From positions 558,001 to 622,000 of the forward strand of contig NZ_WHSB02000003.1 in NCBI RefSeq assembly GCF_010994755.1: a stretch of 64,000 bases of DNA, read 5' to 3'. The notes below the pieces were generated by a model. The model had not been told where the DNA came from, made no database searches, and worked only from the letters and a program-made list of their open reading frames with translations. Below, piece by piece: positions 1-7,781 of the stretch. This DNA comes from Shinella lacus. GTDB lineage: Bacteria > Pseudomonadota > Alphaproteobacteria > Rhizobiales > Rhizobiaceae. A program made the position numbers and the translations under genes. Numbering within the stretch: position 1 is the first letter of the stretch; the number at the start of each line of letters is the position of its first letter.

Positions 1-165
1 CCAGATGCCGGATTCCGGCTGGTTGTTCGGCCCCTTGAAGACCAGTCGGCCGGAGGAATTGGACTGCCCTTCCAGGCTGTCCGGCTGGCTGCCCCAGTCG
101 ACGAGGTCGGAAAAGGTCGTGGCCTCGTAGATATGCGGCGCGGAAGAATTCGTCGTTTCAACCAT
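1..165 (-). CDS. Cupin (DUF861/EutQ-like), N-terminal part only
   Basis: The gene runs off the left edge. 55 codons are visible from the ATG at 163-165. The N-terminus has no signal peptide. Its pattern (FSDLVDWGSQPDSLEG, then a hydrophilic stretch ending in SGIW) resembles the start of the roughly 120-residue single-domain cupins found beside amine or amino-acid oxidoreductases in rhizobia; that likeness is from memory of the family. The start overlaps the stop of the upstream glycosyltransferase by 8 bases, so the two are probably translationally coupled in the same leftward operon. The cupin barrel itself lies outside the window, so the assignment is moderate. Confidence 0.6.
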   Translation of the reverse strand, partial: MVETTNSSAPHIYEATTFSDLVDWGSQPDSLEGQSNSSGRLVFKGPNNQPESGIW

Positions 166-1450
166 TGTAGGCGCCCGTCTTCACGAGTTCGTCGAGGATG
201 CCGGCCGCTTTCTTCGGGCCGTTGCGCGCCTGCATATGCGCGCTGGTGGCGGCGAGGCGCGTCTTCATGGTCGGGTTGTTGACGCAGGCATCGAGCTTTG
301 CCGCAAGGTCTGCATCCGTCCAGTCGTAGCGCGGCATCTTGAAGCCGTGGCCGGTCTCGTCGACGCGCGTCGCATTGTCGTGGCCATCCCAGACATAGGG
401 CATGATGATCGCCGGCTTGCCGAAATAGAGGCACTCCGTGAACGAGTTGTTGCCGCCGTGATGGATGACCGCATCGACCTGAGGGATGACGGACGGTTGC
501 GGGAACCAGCTGTCGACGATGATATTGCCCGGCAGATCCTCATACTGATCCTTGTAATCGCCGACATTGACCAGCGCGCGATAGGGCAGCTTCCCGATCG
601 TCGCGATCAGGCGCTTCAGGAGATCCGTGTCCCCTGCCCCGAGCGAGCCGAAGGAAATGTAGAGCAGCGGCTTGTCGTTGTTCTCAGCGAATTCCGGCAC
701 CTCGTAGGGCTTTTCCTTGCGCACGCAGCCTTCGAGATATTGGAACTGCTTTGGATCAAGCGGATGTTCCCGGTCGAATTTCACCGCTTCCGGATAGAGC
801 AGCAGGTTCATGAAGGGCGAGGCCTCGAAGAACTGGCCGATCGGATAGGCCGCCTCGCCATTCTCACCCAGGAATCCGTTGAAGTCGTCATGGATCGGCT
901 TGATGACTTCATTGAAGTGATCGCGATAGGCGGCATGGCCGGCGAAATCCTTCTCGCCGCAACCGGAAAGATGCGGCGGGATTTTCGGGTCCTCGATCTC
1001 GTTTTCCGAGCAGGAGATGATGCGCACCCAGGGCTTGCCGAACTGCTTGATCGCCGGAAAGAGGATGACGTTGTCGACGCAGATGAGGTTCGGCTTGATC
1101 CTGGCCAGCACGCCCGGCAGGTCCTTCTGCGCCCATTTGGCGCTGTCGACGATCGCCGTCCAGCAGTCCTTCACGTAGTTGTCGACCTGGTCGTAAGGCG
1201 ATTTGCGGAAATTCGGGATGTGGCCATTGATGAAATCCTCCCAGAATTTCGCCATCTGCTCCGGCGGCATGGGCTCGGAGAGGTTCACCGCATGCGCCTC
1301 GAAACCATAACCTTCATAGACGGAGACGAAGCCGGGGTCGGAGAGGAAGACCGCCTTGTGGCCGAGCGCCTCGACGGCTTGGGCGATGCCGACGGAGTTC
1401 AGCGCCGGGCCGAAGGCCGCTTCCGGGAAGAATGCTATCGTCTTGGACAT
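158..1450 (-). CDS. GT1-family (UDP-glucuronosyl/MGT-like) glycosyltransferase A
   Basis: The product is a 430-residue GT-B fold glycosyltransferase that should move a sugar from a nucleotide sugar to a small acceptor. The C-terminal donor-binding signature is clear: DSWFPQPSV, then HHGGNNSFTE with H330-H331, then YVWDGHDNA, matching the GT1 pattern of W.PQ, HGG.NS..E and D..NA. There is no signal peptide. I chose the ATG at 1450 over the ATG at 1471 because it follows AGAGGGAAACACC and aligns with the start of the paralogue at 6475. It is downstream of the polyamine-type importer genes and overlaps the cupin start. The acceptor is unknown. GT1 enzymes are unexpected in an uptake/catabolic operon. 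Confidence 0.88.
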   Translation of the reverse strand: MSKTIAFFPEAAFGPALNSVGIAQAVEALGHKAVFLSDPGFVSVYEGYGFEAHAVNLSEPMPPEQMAKFWEDFINGHIPNFRKSPYDQVDNYVKDCWTAIVDSAKWAQKDLPGVLARIKPNLICVDNVILFPAIKQFGKPWVRIISCSENEIEDPKIPPHLSGCGEKDFAGHAAYRDHFNEVIKPIHDDFNGFLGENGEAAYPIGQFFEASPFMNLLLYPEAVKFDREHPLDPKQFQYLEGCVRKEKPYEVPEFAENNDKPLLYISFGSLGAGDTDLLKRLIATIGKLPYRALVNVGDYKDQYEDLPGNIIVDSWFPQPSVIPQVDAVIHHGGNNSFTECLYFGKPAIIMPYVWDGHDNATRVDETGHGFKMPRYDWTDADLAAKLDACVNNPTMKTRLAATSAHMQARNGPKKAAGILDELVKTGAYNG

Positions 1451-1463
1451 GGTGTTTCCCTCT

Positions 1464-2516
1464 TTATGCATTGAAGAGCCGGCATTTCGCCGGGTCGATC
1501 TTGAGGCTCAGCGCGTCGCCGATCTTCCAGTTGCCCGCCCCGCTTGCGGGAATACGGACCTGAAGCGGCGTCTCGGAAGCGGCCGTTTTGACATGCAGCA
1601 CCCGGTCGAGCCCGTGATAGGCGATATCGGTGATCGTGCCGGCGACCGGATGATCTCCCGGCGGGCCGATGGCGATGTTTTCCGGGCGGATGGCGAGCGT
1701 TGCCGCTCCGGCTTTTGCGCCCGCGGCCTTCACCTGCAGGCCTTCCGCCGCGAAAAGGCCATCGGCACCCACCTTGCCATCGATGAAATTCATCACGCCG
1801 ATGAAGTTCGCCACGAACCGGTCGGCCGGACGCTCATAGACTTCCTCCGGCGCTCCGACCTGCAACAGGCGCCCATCCTTGAGGATCGCCATGCGGTCGG
1901 CCATCACCAGGGCCTCTTCCTGATCGTGCGTCACGATGATGAAGGTGATGCCGGCTTCATTCTGCATGCGCTTCAGTTCGAGTTGCATGCGCTCGCGCAG
2001 CTTCTTGTCGAGCGCGCCGAGCGGCTCGTCGAGCAGCAGCACCTTGGGGCGCTTCACCAGCGCGCGGGCGAGCGCCACGCGCTGCTTCTGGCCGCCGGAA
2101 AGCTGCTCCGGCTTGCGGTCAGCGAAGGGCGTGAGGTCGGTCATCGCCATGGTTTCGTCGACCCGGCGGCGAATTTCCGCCTTGGCGAGCCGCTCCATTT
2201 CGAGGCCGTAGGAGAGGTTCTGCCGCACCGTCATATGCGGAAACAGTGCATAGGACTGGAACATCAGGTTGAGCGGCCGCTTTTCCGGCGGCAGCGGCGA
2301 AATATCCTTGCCTTCAAGCAGGATGCGGCCGGTGTTCGGGCTTTCGAAGCCGGCGAGCATGCGCAGAAGCGTGGTCTTGCCGCAGCCGGAGGGACCGAGC
2401 AGCGCGAAGAACTCGTTCTCGCGGATATCGAGCGTCACATTGTCGACGGCCGTCACCGGCCCGAACGACTTGCCGACGCCCTCGATGCGCAGGATCGGGT
2501 TGCTCGATGAATTCAT
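1464..2516 (-). CDS. ABC transporter ATPase, spermidine/putrescine type (PotA-like)
   Basis: A 350-residue ATPase that powers the adjacent importer. Visible motifs are Walker A GPSGCGKTT, Q-loop FQSYALFPHM, signature LSGGQKQR, Walker B VLLLDEPLGALD and H-loop VTHDQEEA. A C-terminal TOBE region follows from about residue 240, with the LAIRPENI motif typical of PotA/FbpC subunits. The ATG at 2516 overlaps the stop of the upstream permease as ATGA, which is why I preferred it to the ATG at 2543. The next gene, a GT1, follows closely. The substrate class is inferred from the PotD-like binding protein. Confidence 0.93.
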   Translation of the reverse strand: MNSSSNPILRIEGVGKSFGPVTAVDNVTLDIRENEFFALLGPSGCGKTTLLRMLAGFESPNTGRILLEGKDISPLPPEKRPLNLMFQSYALFPHMTVRQNLSYGLEMERLAKAEIRRRVDETMAMTDLTPFADRKPEQLSGGQKQRVALARALVKRPKVLLLDEPLGALDKKLRERMQLELKRMQNEAGITFIIVTHDQEEALVMADRMAILKDGRLLQVGAPEEVYERPADRFVANFIGVMNFIDGKVGADGLFAAEGLQVKAAGAKAGAATLAIRPENIAIGPPGDHPVAGTITDIAYHGLDRVLHVKTAASETPLQVRIPASGAGNWKIGDALSLKIDPAKCRLFNA

Positions 2517-3304
2517 GGGACCTGCTGTTCTCTGTTGAGCCATTGCGAGATCAGGAGCGCCGTCGCGCTGACGCCCATGACGATGGTGGCGAGCGCGTTG
2601 ACCTCCGGCGTGATGCCGAAGCGGATCATCGAATAGATCTGCATGGGAAGGGTGATCGACGAGCGCCCGGCCCCCGCCGTGAAGAAGGCGATGATGAACT
2701 CATCCACCGAGAGCGTGAAGGCGAGCAACGCGCCCGCGACGATCGACGGCAGCAGCACCGGGAAGGTGATGCGCCAGAAGGTCGTCCAGCCGGAGGCGCC
2801 GAGATCGCGCGAGGCCTCGACGATGGAAAAGTCGAAATGCTTCAGCCGTGCCCGCACCACCGAGCAGACGAAGGCGAGGTCGAAGATGACATGGCTGATG
2901 ATGATCGTGTGCAGGCCCATCGCGAGGCCAAGGCGCGAGAAGAAGGTGAGCAGCGCCACGGCGAGCACGATGTCGGGAATGACCATCGGCGCGAAGGCGA
3001 GCGCTTCCAACCCGTTGCTCTTGCGCCGCCGCGTCTCCATGCCGAGCGCCAGCAGCGTGCCGAGCACGGTCGAGATGACGGTTGCGAAGACGGCGACGAT
3101 CAGCGTGTTCCAGGCGGCGCGCAGGATATCGGTATTGGCGAGCAGCGCACCGTACCAGCGCGTGGAAAAGCCGGACCAGGAGGTGGGCAGGCCGCTGTCG
3201 TTGAAGGAAAGCAGCACCAGCACGGCGATCGGCAGGTAGAGGAAACCAAAGACCAGCACCAGCACGATGCGGCCCGGCAGCTTGCGGGAAAGCGCGGCAC
3301 TCAT
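2513..3304 (-). CDS. ABC permease, PotC-like
   Basis: A 263-residue inner-membrane permease with about six hydrophobic segments. The EAA loop that contacts the ATPase reads EASRDLGASGWTTFWRITFP. The N-terminal segment VLVLVFGFLYLPIAVLVLLSF is typical of PotC. It pairs with the PotB-like permease just upstream; the start and upstream stop share ATGA at 3301-3304. The downstream stop overlaps the ATPase start in the same way. Tight coupling of all three genes fits a stoichiometric complex. Confidence 0.93.
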   Translation of the reverse strand: MSAALSRKLPGRIVLVLVFGFLYLPIAVLVLLSFNDSGLPTSWSGFSTRWYGALLANTDILRAAWNTLIVAVFATVISTVLGTLLALGMETRRRKSNGLEALAFAPMVIPDIVLAVALLTFFSRLGLAMGLHTIIISHVIFDLAFVCSVVRARLKHFDFSIVEASRDLGASGWTTFWRITFPVLLPSIVAGALLAFTLSVDEFIIAFFTAGAGRSSITLPMQIYSMIRFGITPEVNALATIVMGVSATALLISQWLNREQQVP

Positions 3305-4167
3305 CGCTCCGCCTCCCCTTTCCGCTCGCCGGAGGCGTGGGCCGTGGCGCGCGCTTGCAATAGCAGAAGCACGATCATCGTCAGGATCAGTGCCGCACCC
3401 AGCGCTGCGCCGAAGGGCCAGTCGTTGGCGGTCAGGAACTGGTCGTAGACGAGGTTTCCGACCATCTGGAACCGCCCACCGCCGAGCAGCGCCGGCGTCA
3501 CGAAATTGCCGATGGAGAGCACGAAGACGAAGACCCCACCGGCCGCGACGCCCGGCAGGGTGAGCGGCAGCGTGACACGCAGGAAGGTGCGGACGGGGCC
3601 GGCGCCGAGATCGCGCGAGGCCTCCATCAGCTCCGGGTTCAGACGCGACAGCGTGGAGTAGATCGCGAGGATGACGAAGGGCAGGTAATTGTAGACGAGG
3701 CCGGTGATGACGGCGCTCTCGGTGTAGAGCATGGACAGCGGTTCGCCCGTGTAGCCGAGCGCGCGCAGCAAGTTGTTGATCAGGCCTTCACGGTTGAGCA
3801 GCACGATCCAGGCATAGGTGCGGATCAGGTAATTGCTCCAGAAGGGCAGCACGGCGAAGAACAGCAGGATCGGCTGCGTCATTCTGGGTGCGCGGCTGAT
3901 CGCGTAGGCGGCGGGATAGGCGATGAGGATCGCGACCACGGTCGCCGTCAGCGCGATGCGGGCGGAATTGAGGAAGATCTTCGCGTAGAGCGGATCGGCA
4001 ACGCGGGCGAAATTTTCCAGCGTGAACGTATATTCCACTCCGCCCCAGACGCCGCGCTGGAAGAAGGCATAGCTCAGCACCAGCAGGCACGGCACCACCA
4101 TGAAGGCGACGAGCCAGGCGACGCCGGGCGCGGCGAGCAGGGTCGGTCTGGTGGCGTTGAAGGACAC
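3301..4167 (-). CDS. ABC permease, PotB-like
   Basis: A 288-residue permease with about six transmembrane segments and the EAA loop EASRDLGAGPVRTFLRVTLP. I chose the GTG at 4167 because it follows CGGGAGTGAAATA and gives the usual PotB length; ATG starts further upstream (to 4242) would run into the hairpin spacer. It follows the binding-protein gene after a 99-bp spacer that contains a strong stem-loop, which may lower permease output relative to the binding protein. The stop overlaps the PotC-like start by 4 bases. Confidence 0.92.
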   Translation of the reverse strand: MSFNATRPTLLAAPGVAWLVAFMVVPCLLVLSYAFFQRGVWGGVEYTFTLENFARVADPLYAKIFLNSARIALTATVVAILIAYPAAYAISRAPRMTQPILLFFAVLPFWSNYLIRTYAWIVLLNREGLINNLLRALGYTGEPLSMLYTESAVITGLVYNYLPFVILAIYSTLSRLNPELMEASRDLGAGPVRTFLRVTLPLTLPGVAAGGVFVFVLSIGNFVTPALLGGGRFQMVGNLVYDQFLTANDWPFGAALGAALILTMIVLLLLQARATAHASGERKGEAER

Positions 4168-4230
4168 TATTTCACTCCCGCGGGGCCACAACCGGCGCCC
4201 GCGCATCGATGGATTCAGGACTGGAATTGC

Positions 4231-4254
4231 CCGTGGCGGCACGAACCGCCACGG
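4231..4254 (-). other. Intra-operon stem-loop between binding protein and permease
   Basis: A perfect 9-bp inverted repeat (CCGTGGCGG, CCGCCACGG) with a 6-nt loop sits 12 bases after the stop of the PotD-like gene and 63 bases before the PotB-like start. It has no T-run, so it is more likely an mRNA-stabilising or attenuating hairpin than a full terminator. Such elements commonly raise binding-protein expression over the permeases. Confidence 0.55.
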
Positions 4255-4266
4255 CGGGGCGTGCGA

Positions 4267-5325
4267 TCAGTTCGCGGCCTTGATCTCGCTCACGATGCGC
4301 GAATAGTCTTTCTGCGCAGTGCCGAGGTCGCGCAGCAGCTCGTATTTCACGAGGTCAGCCGGGGCCATCGCCATGTTCGGATATTGCTCGGCCAGCGCCT
4401 TGTCGAGACTTTCCATCGCGGCCTTGTTCGGCACCTTGTAGAGGATGTTCTGCGCGGCCCAGGCGTGGTTCTTGGCGTCGAGGATGAAGTTGATGAACTT
4501 CATCGCCGCTTCCTTGTTTTCCGAACTCTTCATCACGACGATCGTGTCGATCCAGAGGTCGGAGCCTTCCTTCGGCACGATGAACTTGATGGCCTTGTTC
4601 TCGGTGATGCCGTAGTTGCACCAGCCGTCCCAGGCCTGCACCAGCGAGGCTTCCCCTGAAACGAGCTTGGAATAGAAGGTCGTGTCGTCATAGGCGAGCA
4701 GGGTCTTCTTCGCCTCGACCAGGAGGTTTTTTACCTCTTCCAGCTTCGCCGGGTCCTTCTCGTTGACCGAATAGCCCTTGGCAAGTTCCCCCGCGGCCAT
4801 CAGCCAGCGGTCGGTAGCGAGCATCGTCGTCTTGCCCTTCAGCGCATCGGCCGGCTGGAGCAGGTTCATCCAGCTGTCCGGCGTGCCTTCCACGAGGTCG
4901 GAGCGGTAGCAGAGGCCCGTCGAGCCCCAGGTATAGGGCACGGAGAAGGTGTTGCCGGGGTCATAGGCAAGCGCGGTCGCCTCGGGATAGAGGTTCGCAA
5001 GGTTCGGCACGGCCGCCTTGTCGATCGGCTCGGCGAGCCCCTGCCCGTTCAGGATTTCGGCGAAGGGCGAGGAGACGAAGACGACGTCGTAGCCCTTGCC
5101 GCCGCTCGCCATCAGCTTGCCCATGACCTCTTCGTTGGTGGCGTGGTTGACCACCTCGATCTCCAGCCCCGTCGCGGCCTTGAAGGCATCGGCGATGTCG
5201 GGCGCCATGTAGCCATCCCAGTTCGAGATGACGAGATCGGCGGCGGAGGCCGCGCCCGCCGCAAGGCTTGCGGCAATGAGTGCCGCGGCCGCGCAGGTCG
5301 CAGTCAGTCGGTTCTTCGCGTTCAC
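4267..5325 (-). CDS. Periplasmic substrate-binding protein, PotD-like (spermidine/putrescine family)
   Basis: A 352-residue extracytoplasmic solute-binding protein. A Sec signal peptide is visible in residues 1-29 (alanine-rich core ending AASA before ADL). The mature start DLVISNWDGYMAPD and YDVVFVSSPFAEIL match the PotD/SBP_bac_8 family, which binds linear polyamines or related cations. I chose the GTG at 5325 because it follows AAGGGAG and begins the signal peptide correctly. It is the first gene of the leftward operon, divergent from the GntR gene. The exact ligand cannot be read from the sequence. Confidence 0.92.
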   Translation of the reverse strand: MNAKNRLTATCAAAALIAASLAAGAASAADLVISNWDGYMAPDIADAFKAATGLEIEVVNHATNEEVMGKLMASGGKGYDVVFVSSPFAEILNGQGLAEPIDKAAVPNLANLYPEATALAYDPGNTFSVPYTWGSTGLCYRSDLVEGTPDSWMNLLQPADALKGKTTMLATDRWLMAAGELAKGYSVNEKDPAKLEEVKNLLVEAKKTLLAYDDTTFYSKLVSGEASLVQAWDGWCNYGITENKAIKFIVPKEGSDLWIDTIVVMKSSENKEAAMKFINFILDAKNHAWAAQNILYKVPNKAAMESLDKALAEQYPNMAMAPADLVKYELLRDLGTAQKDYSRIVSEIKAAN

Positions 5326-5507
5326 GGAAGACTCCCTTGTTCGATTGTTCCAACCTCTTCGACGGGCGCGCCGGTTCTCCGGTCTCATTCCTGTCGGAGT
5401 GGCAGTATTATTTATAAAAAAAATACGTCAATAGGCTTTGGCGATTTTGTGCACCGAAACGAAATCCGCGTGCGGCGGACTTGCGAAAAGCGGGCGCAAA
5501 GGGCAGC
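5326..5507. promoter_or_regulatory. Divergent control region of the amine-uptake locus
   Basis: A 182-bp spacer between the divergent PotD-like and GntR genes. It contains the only strongly AT-rich tract nearby, 5405-5426, with GTATT and AATAC arms around a TTTATAAA palindrome (5411-5418). This is a plausible operator and/or -10 element for the leftward operon and a likely target of the GntR protein encoded next to it. No experimental motif for this regulator is known to me, so the operator assignment is inference. Confidence 0.45.
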
Positions 5508-6470
5508 ATGCGCAGTGATGGATGTGAGATGCCGCAGATGACCCCGGAGCCGAAGCGCACCAATTTCCGCCATGTCGAACTGGCGCAAAAAATACTGGAC
5601 GTCGCCGGCGAGCGCGGCATGGCGCCCGGCGAACGGCTTGCCGAACAGGCGCTGGCCTCTTTGTGCAACGTCTCCAGAACGCCGATCCGCAAGGCTTTGC
5701 AGATACTTGCCGAGCGTGGCGTGGTGACGGCGGATGCCGAGGGTGGATATCTTCTGGCCGTGGACCCGGTGGCGACGGCACGCCTCGAGGACACAGCGGA
5801 GGGCGATGGCGAGAGCGAAATCTACGCCGCGATCCTGCGCGATCTTTCCGCCGGACGCATCGCTGAGAACCAGACGGTCGCCGCTCTCCAGCGTCGTTAT
5901 GACGTCTCGCGCCAGACGGTACAAAATGCGCTGATGAAACTGGCGGAGGAAAATCTTGCCGAGCGCGGTGCCGGGCAGCAATGGTTGCTAAAGCAGTTCG
6001 CGATCAGCGGTGATGCGGCGGCGAAGAGCTATGAGTTTCGGCTCGCGACCGAGCCGCTCGCGCTGACGCTGCCGGATTTCAAGCGCGACATCCCGGCGAT
6101 GACGGCGCTGCGCCAGTCCATGCTGATCCTGCGCAGCATGAACGAGACGAGCTTCGACCGAAAACTCTTCGACCGCACGGATTTCGATTTCCACCTGCTG
6201 ATCGCGCGCTCCTGCGGCAATCCCTTCATGGCCGAAGCGCTGGTCAACCATCACCGCCGCCGGCGCGCCAGCCCGCCGGCCGGCCATGTCAATGCCTTCC
6301 GGCTGATGCAGTCTAATCTCGAACATATCCAGATCCTTGAGCAGATCGAGCGCGGCCAGATGGAGCTTGCCGCCGATCTGATGCGTGTGCATATACAGCT
6401 CTCCCAATCGCAGCGCCCCCGGCTTGCCGGCCGCGGCGTTCCCCCCGCCTTCAAGCTTGTCGTGCGTTAG
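5508..6470 (+). CDS. GntR-family regulator with two winged-helix segments and an FCD-like domain
   Basis: A 320-residue regulator. Residues about 22-85 form a first GntR winged helix (LAEQALASLCNVSRTPIRKA). Residues about 100-160 look like a second, independent GntR helix-turn-helix (TVAALQRRYDVSRQTVQNAL). Residues about 168-300 resemble an FCD ligand-binding domain, with DFDFHLLIARSCGNPFM and LEHIQILEQIERGQ. The ATG at 5508 follows AAAGGGCAGC. It is divergent from the importer and 4 bp upstream of the second GT1 gene. It probably controls both transcription units in response to the amine substrate or a product. The duplicated DNA-binding segment is unusual for this family. Confidence 0.88.
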   Translation: MRSDGCEMPQMTPEPKRTNFRHVELAQKILDVAGERGMAPGERLAEQALASLCNVSRTPIRKALQILAERGVVTADAEGGYLLAVDPVATARLEDTAEGDGESEIYAAILRDLSAGRIAENQTVAALQRRYDVSRQTVQNALMKLAEENLAERGAGQQWLLKQFAISGDAAAKSYEFRLATEPLALTLPDFKRDIPAMTALRQSMLILRSMNETSFDRKLFDRTDFDFHLLIARSCGNPFMAEALVNHHRRRRASPPAGHVNAFRLMQSNLEHIQILEQIERGQMELAADLMRVHIQLSQSQRPRLAGRGVPPAFKLVVR

Positions 6471-6474
6471 CCCC

Positions 6475-7764
6475 ATGGCGCCAGCAAAGACCATCGCCCT
6501 GTTTCCCGAAGCGAGCTACGGCGCGGCGCTGAATTGCGTCGGCATCGCGCAGGAGCTGCGGCGCCTGGGGCATCGGCCGGTCTTCATCTGCCATCCGGGT
6601 TTTTCCGGCGTCTTTGCCGAATATGGTTTTGCCGAATATCAGCTCTCGGACGCCGAGGCGGGCGCGCCGACGGACTGGACCGATTTCATCGAGCGCCACC
6701 AGGATGCCTTCCGCCAGACGCCGCTCGACCAGCTCGAAAGTTATGTCGGCCCGACCTGGGAGGCGATCGTCGACACGGCGATGCGCGTGGAAGAACCGCT
6801 GCGGCAGCTTCTCGCCCGGCTGAAGCCCGATGCGATCGTGCTCGACAACGTCGTGATGTTCCCGGCCATCGCCAATGCCGGCGTGCCCTGGATCCGCATC
6901 GTCTCCTGCGCCGAGACAGAAATCCCCGACGAAAACGTGCCGCCCTATCTTTCCGGCTGCGGGGATGAGGAACGCGGGGCGTGGGAGATCTTCGCGGCCG
7001 GCTACGAAAAGACCGTTGCGCCGGCCCACAAGCGGTTTGCCAGCTTTCTTGGCGACTGCGGCCTCAAGGCGCCGCCCGCACCCAATTTCCTCGATCCGTC
7101 ACCCTGGCTGAACCTGCTGCTCGCGCCGGAAATCATCCGGCACGAGCGCCATCAGCCACTCGATCCGAAAACCTTCCTCTTCCTCGACGGCTGCGTGCGC
7201 CACGAGGCGCCCTATGCGCCGCCGCGTTTTGCCAGCCACAACGAGGCACCGCTCGTGCTGACGAGCTTCGGCTCGCTCGGCGCGATGGACGTGGCGATGA
7301 TGAAGCGCATGATCGGCGTCTTTGCCACCCTGCCCTATCGTTTCCTCGTTAATGCCGGGCACTGGCGCGACGACTATCGCGAGGTGCCTGACAATGTCTT
7401 CATCGACAGCTGGTTCCCGCAGCCCTCGGTGGTCGAGCAGGCGAGCCTCTTCATCCACCACGGCGGCAACAATTCCTTCTGCGAGGCGCTCTATTACGGC
7501 GTGCCGTCGCTCGTCATGCCCTATTGCTGGGATGGCCACGATAATGCGGCGCGGGCGGCCGAAGCCGGCGTCGGCCAGCGGCTCGCAAGATACGACTGGA
7601 GTGACGCCGAGCTTGCCGCAGCGATTGAAGCCTTGCTTGGCGACACGGCCATGCATGCGCGCCTGAAGGCGAATGCAGAAAAGATGCACAAGGCGGCGGG
7701 CGTGACGCTGGCCGCGGAGGAAATCGTGCGTGTCGCGACCGGTGCCGCACGGGCCTCCAGCTAA
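6475..7764 (+). CDS. GT1-family glycosyltransferase B (paralogue of the 158-1450 gene)
   Basis: A 429-residue GT1 enzyme clearly paralogous to the one at 158-1450. It shares KTIALFPEASYGAALN at the N-terminus, the conserved VSCAETEIPDENVPPYLSGCG block, DSWFPQPSV, HHGGNNSF (H328-H329) and WDGHDNA. The start is 4 bp after the GntR stop, with no good ribosome-binding site of its own, so it is likely coupled. It should use a nucleotide-sugar donor; the acceptor is unknown. Having one copy on each side of the same importer suggests two related steps on the imported molecule, or glycosylation and its reversal. Confidence 0.88.
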   Translation: MAPAKTIALFPEASYGAALNCVGIAQELRRLGHRPVFICHPGFSGVFAEYGFAEYQLSDAEAGAPTDWTDFIERHQDAFRQTPLDQLESYVGPTWEAIVDTAMRVEEPLRQLLARLKPDAIVLDNVVMFPAIANAGVPWIRIVSCAETEIPDENVPPYLSGCGDEERGAWEIFAAGYEKTVAPAHKRFASFLGDCGLKAPPAPNFLDPSPWLNLLLAPEIIRHERHQPLDPKTFLFLDGCVRHEAPYAPPRFASHNEAPLVLTSFGSLGAMDVAMMKRMIGVFATLPYRFLVNAGHWRDDYREVPDNVFIDSWFPQPSVVEQASLFIHHGGNNSFCEALYYGVPSLVMPYCWDGHDNAARAAEAGVGQRLARYDWSDAELAAAIEALLGDTAMHARLKANAEKMHKAAGVTLAAEEIVRVATGAARASS

Positions 7765-7781
7765 AGAACGGGAGACAGGGG

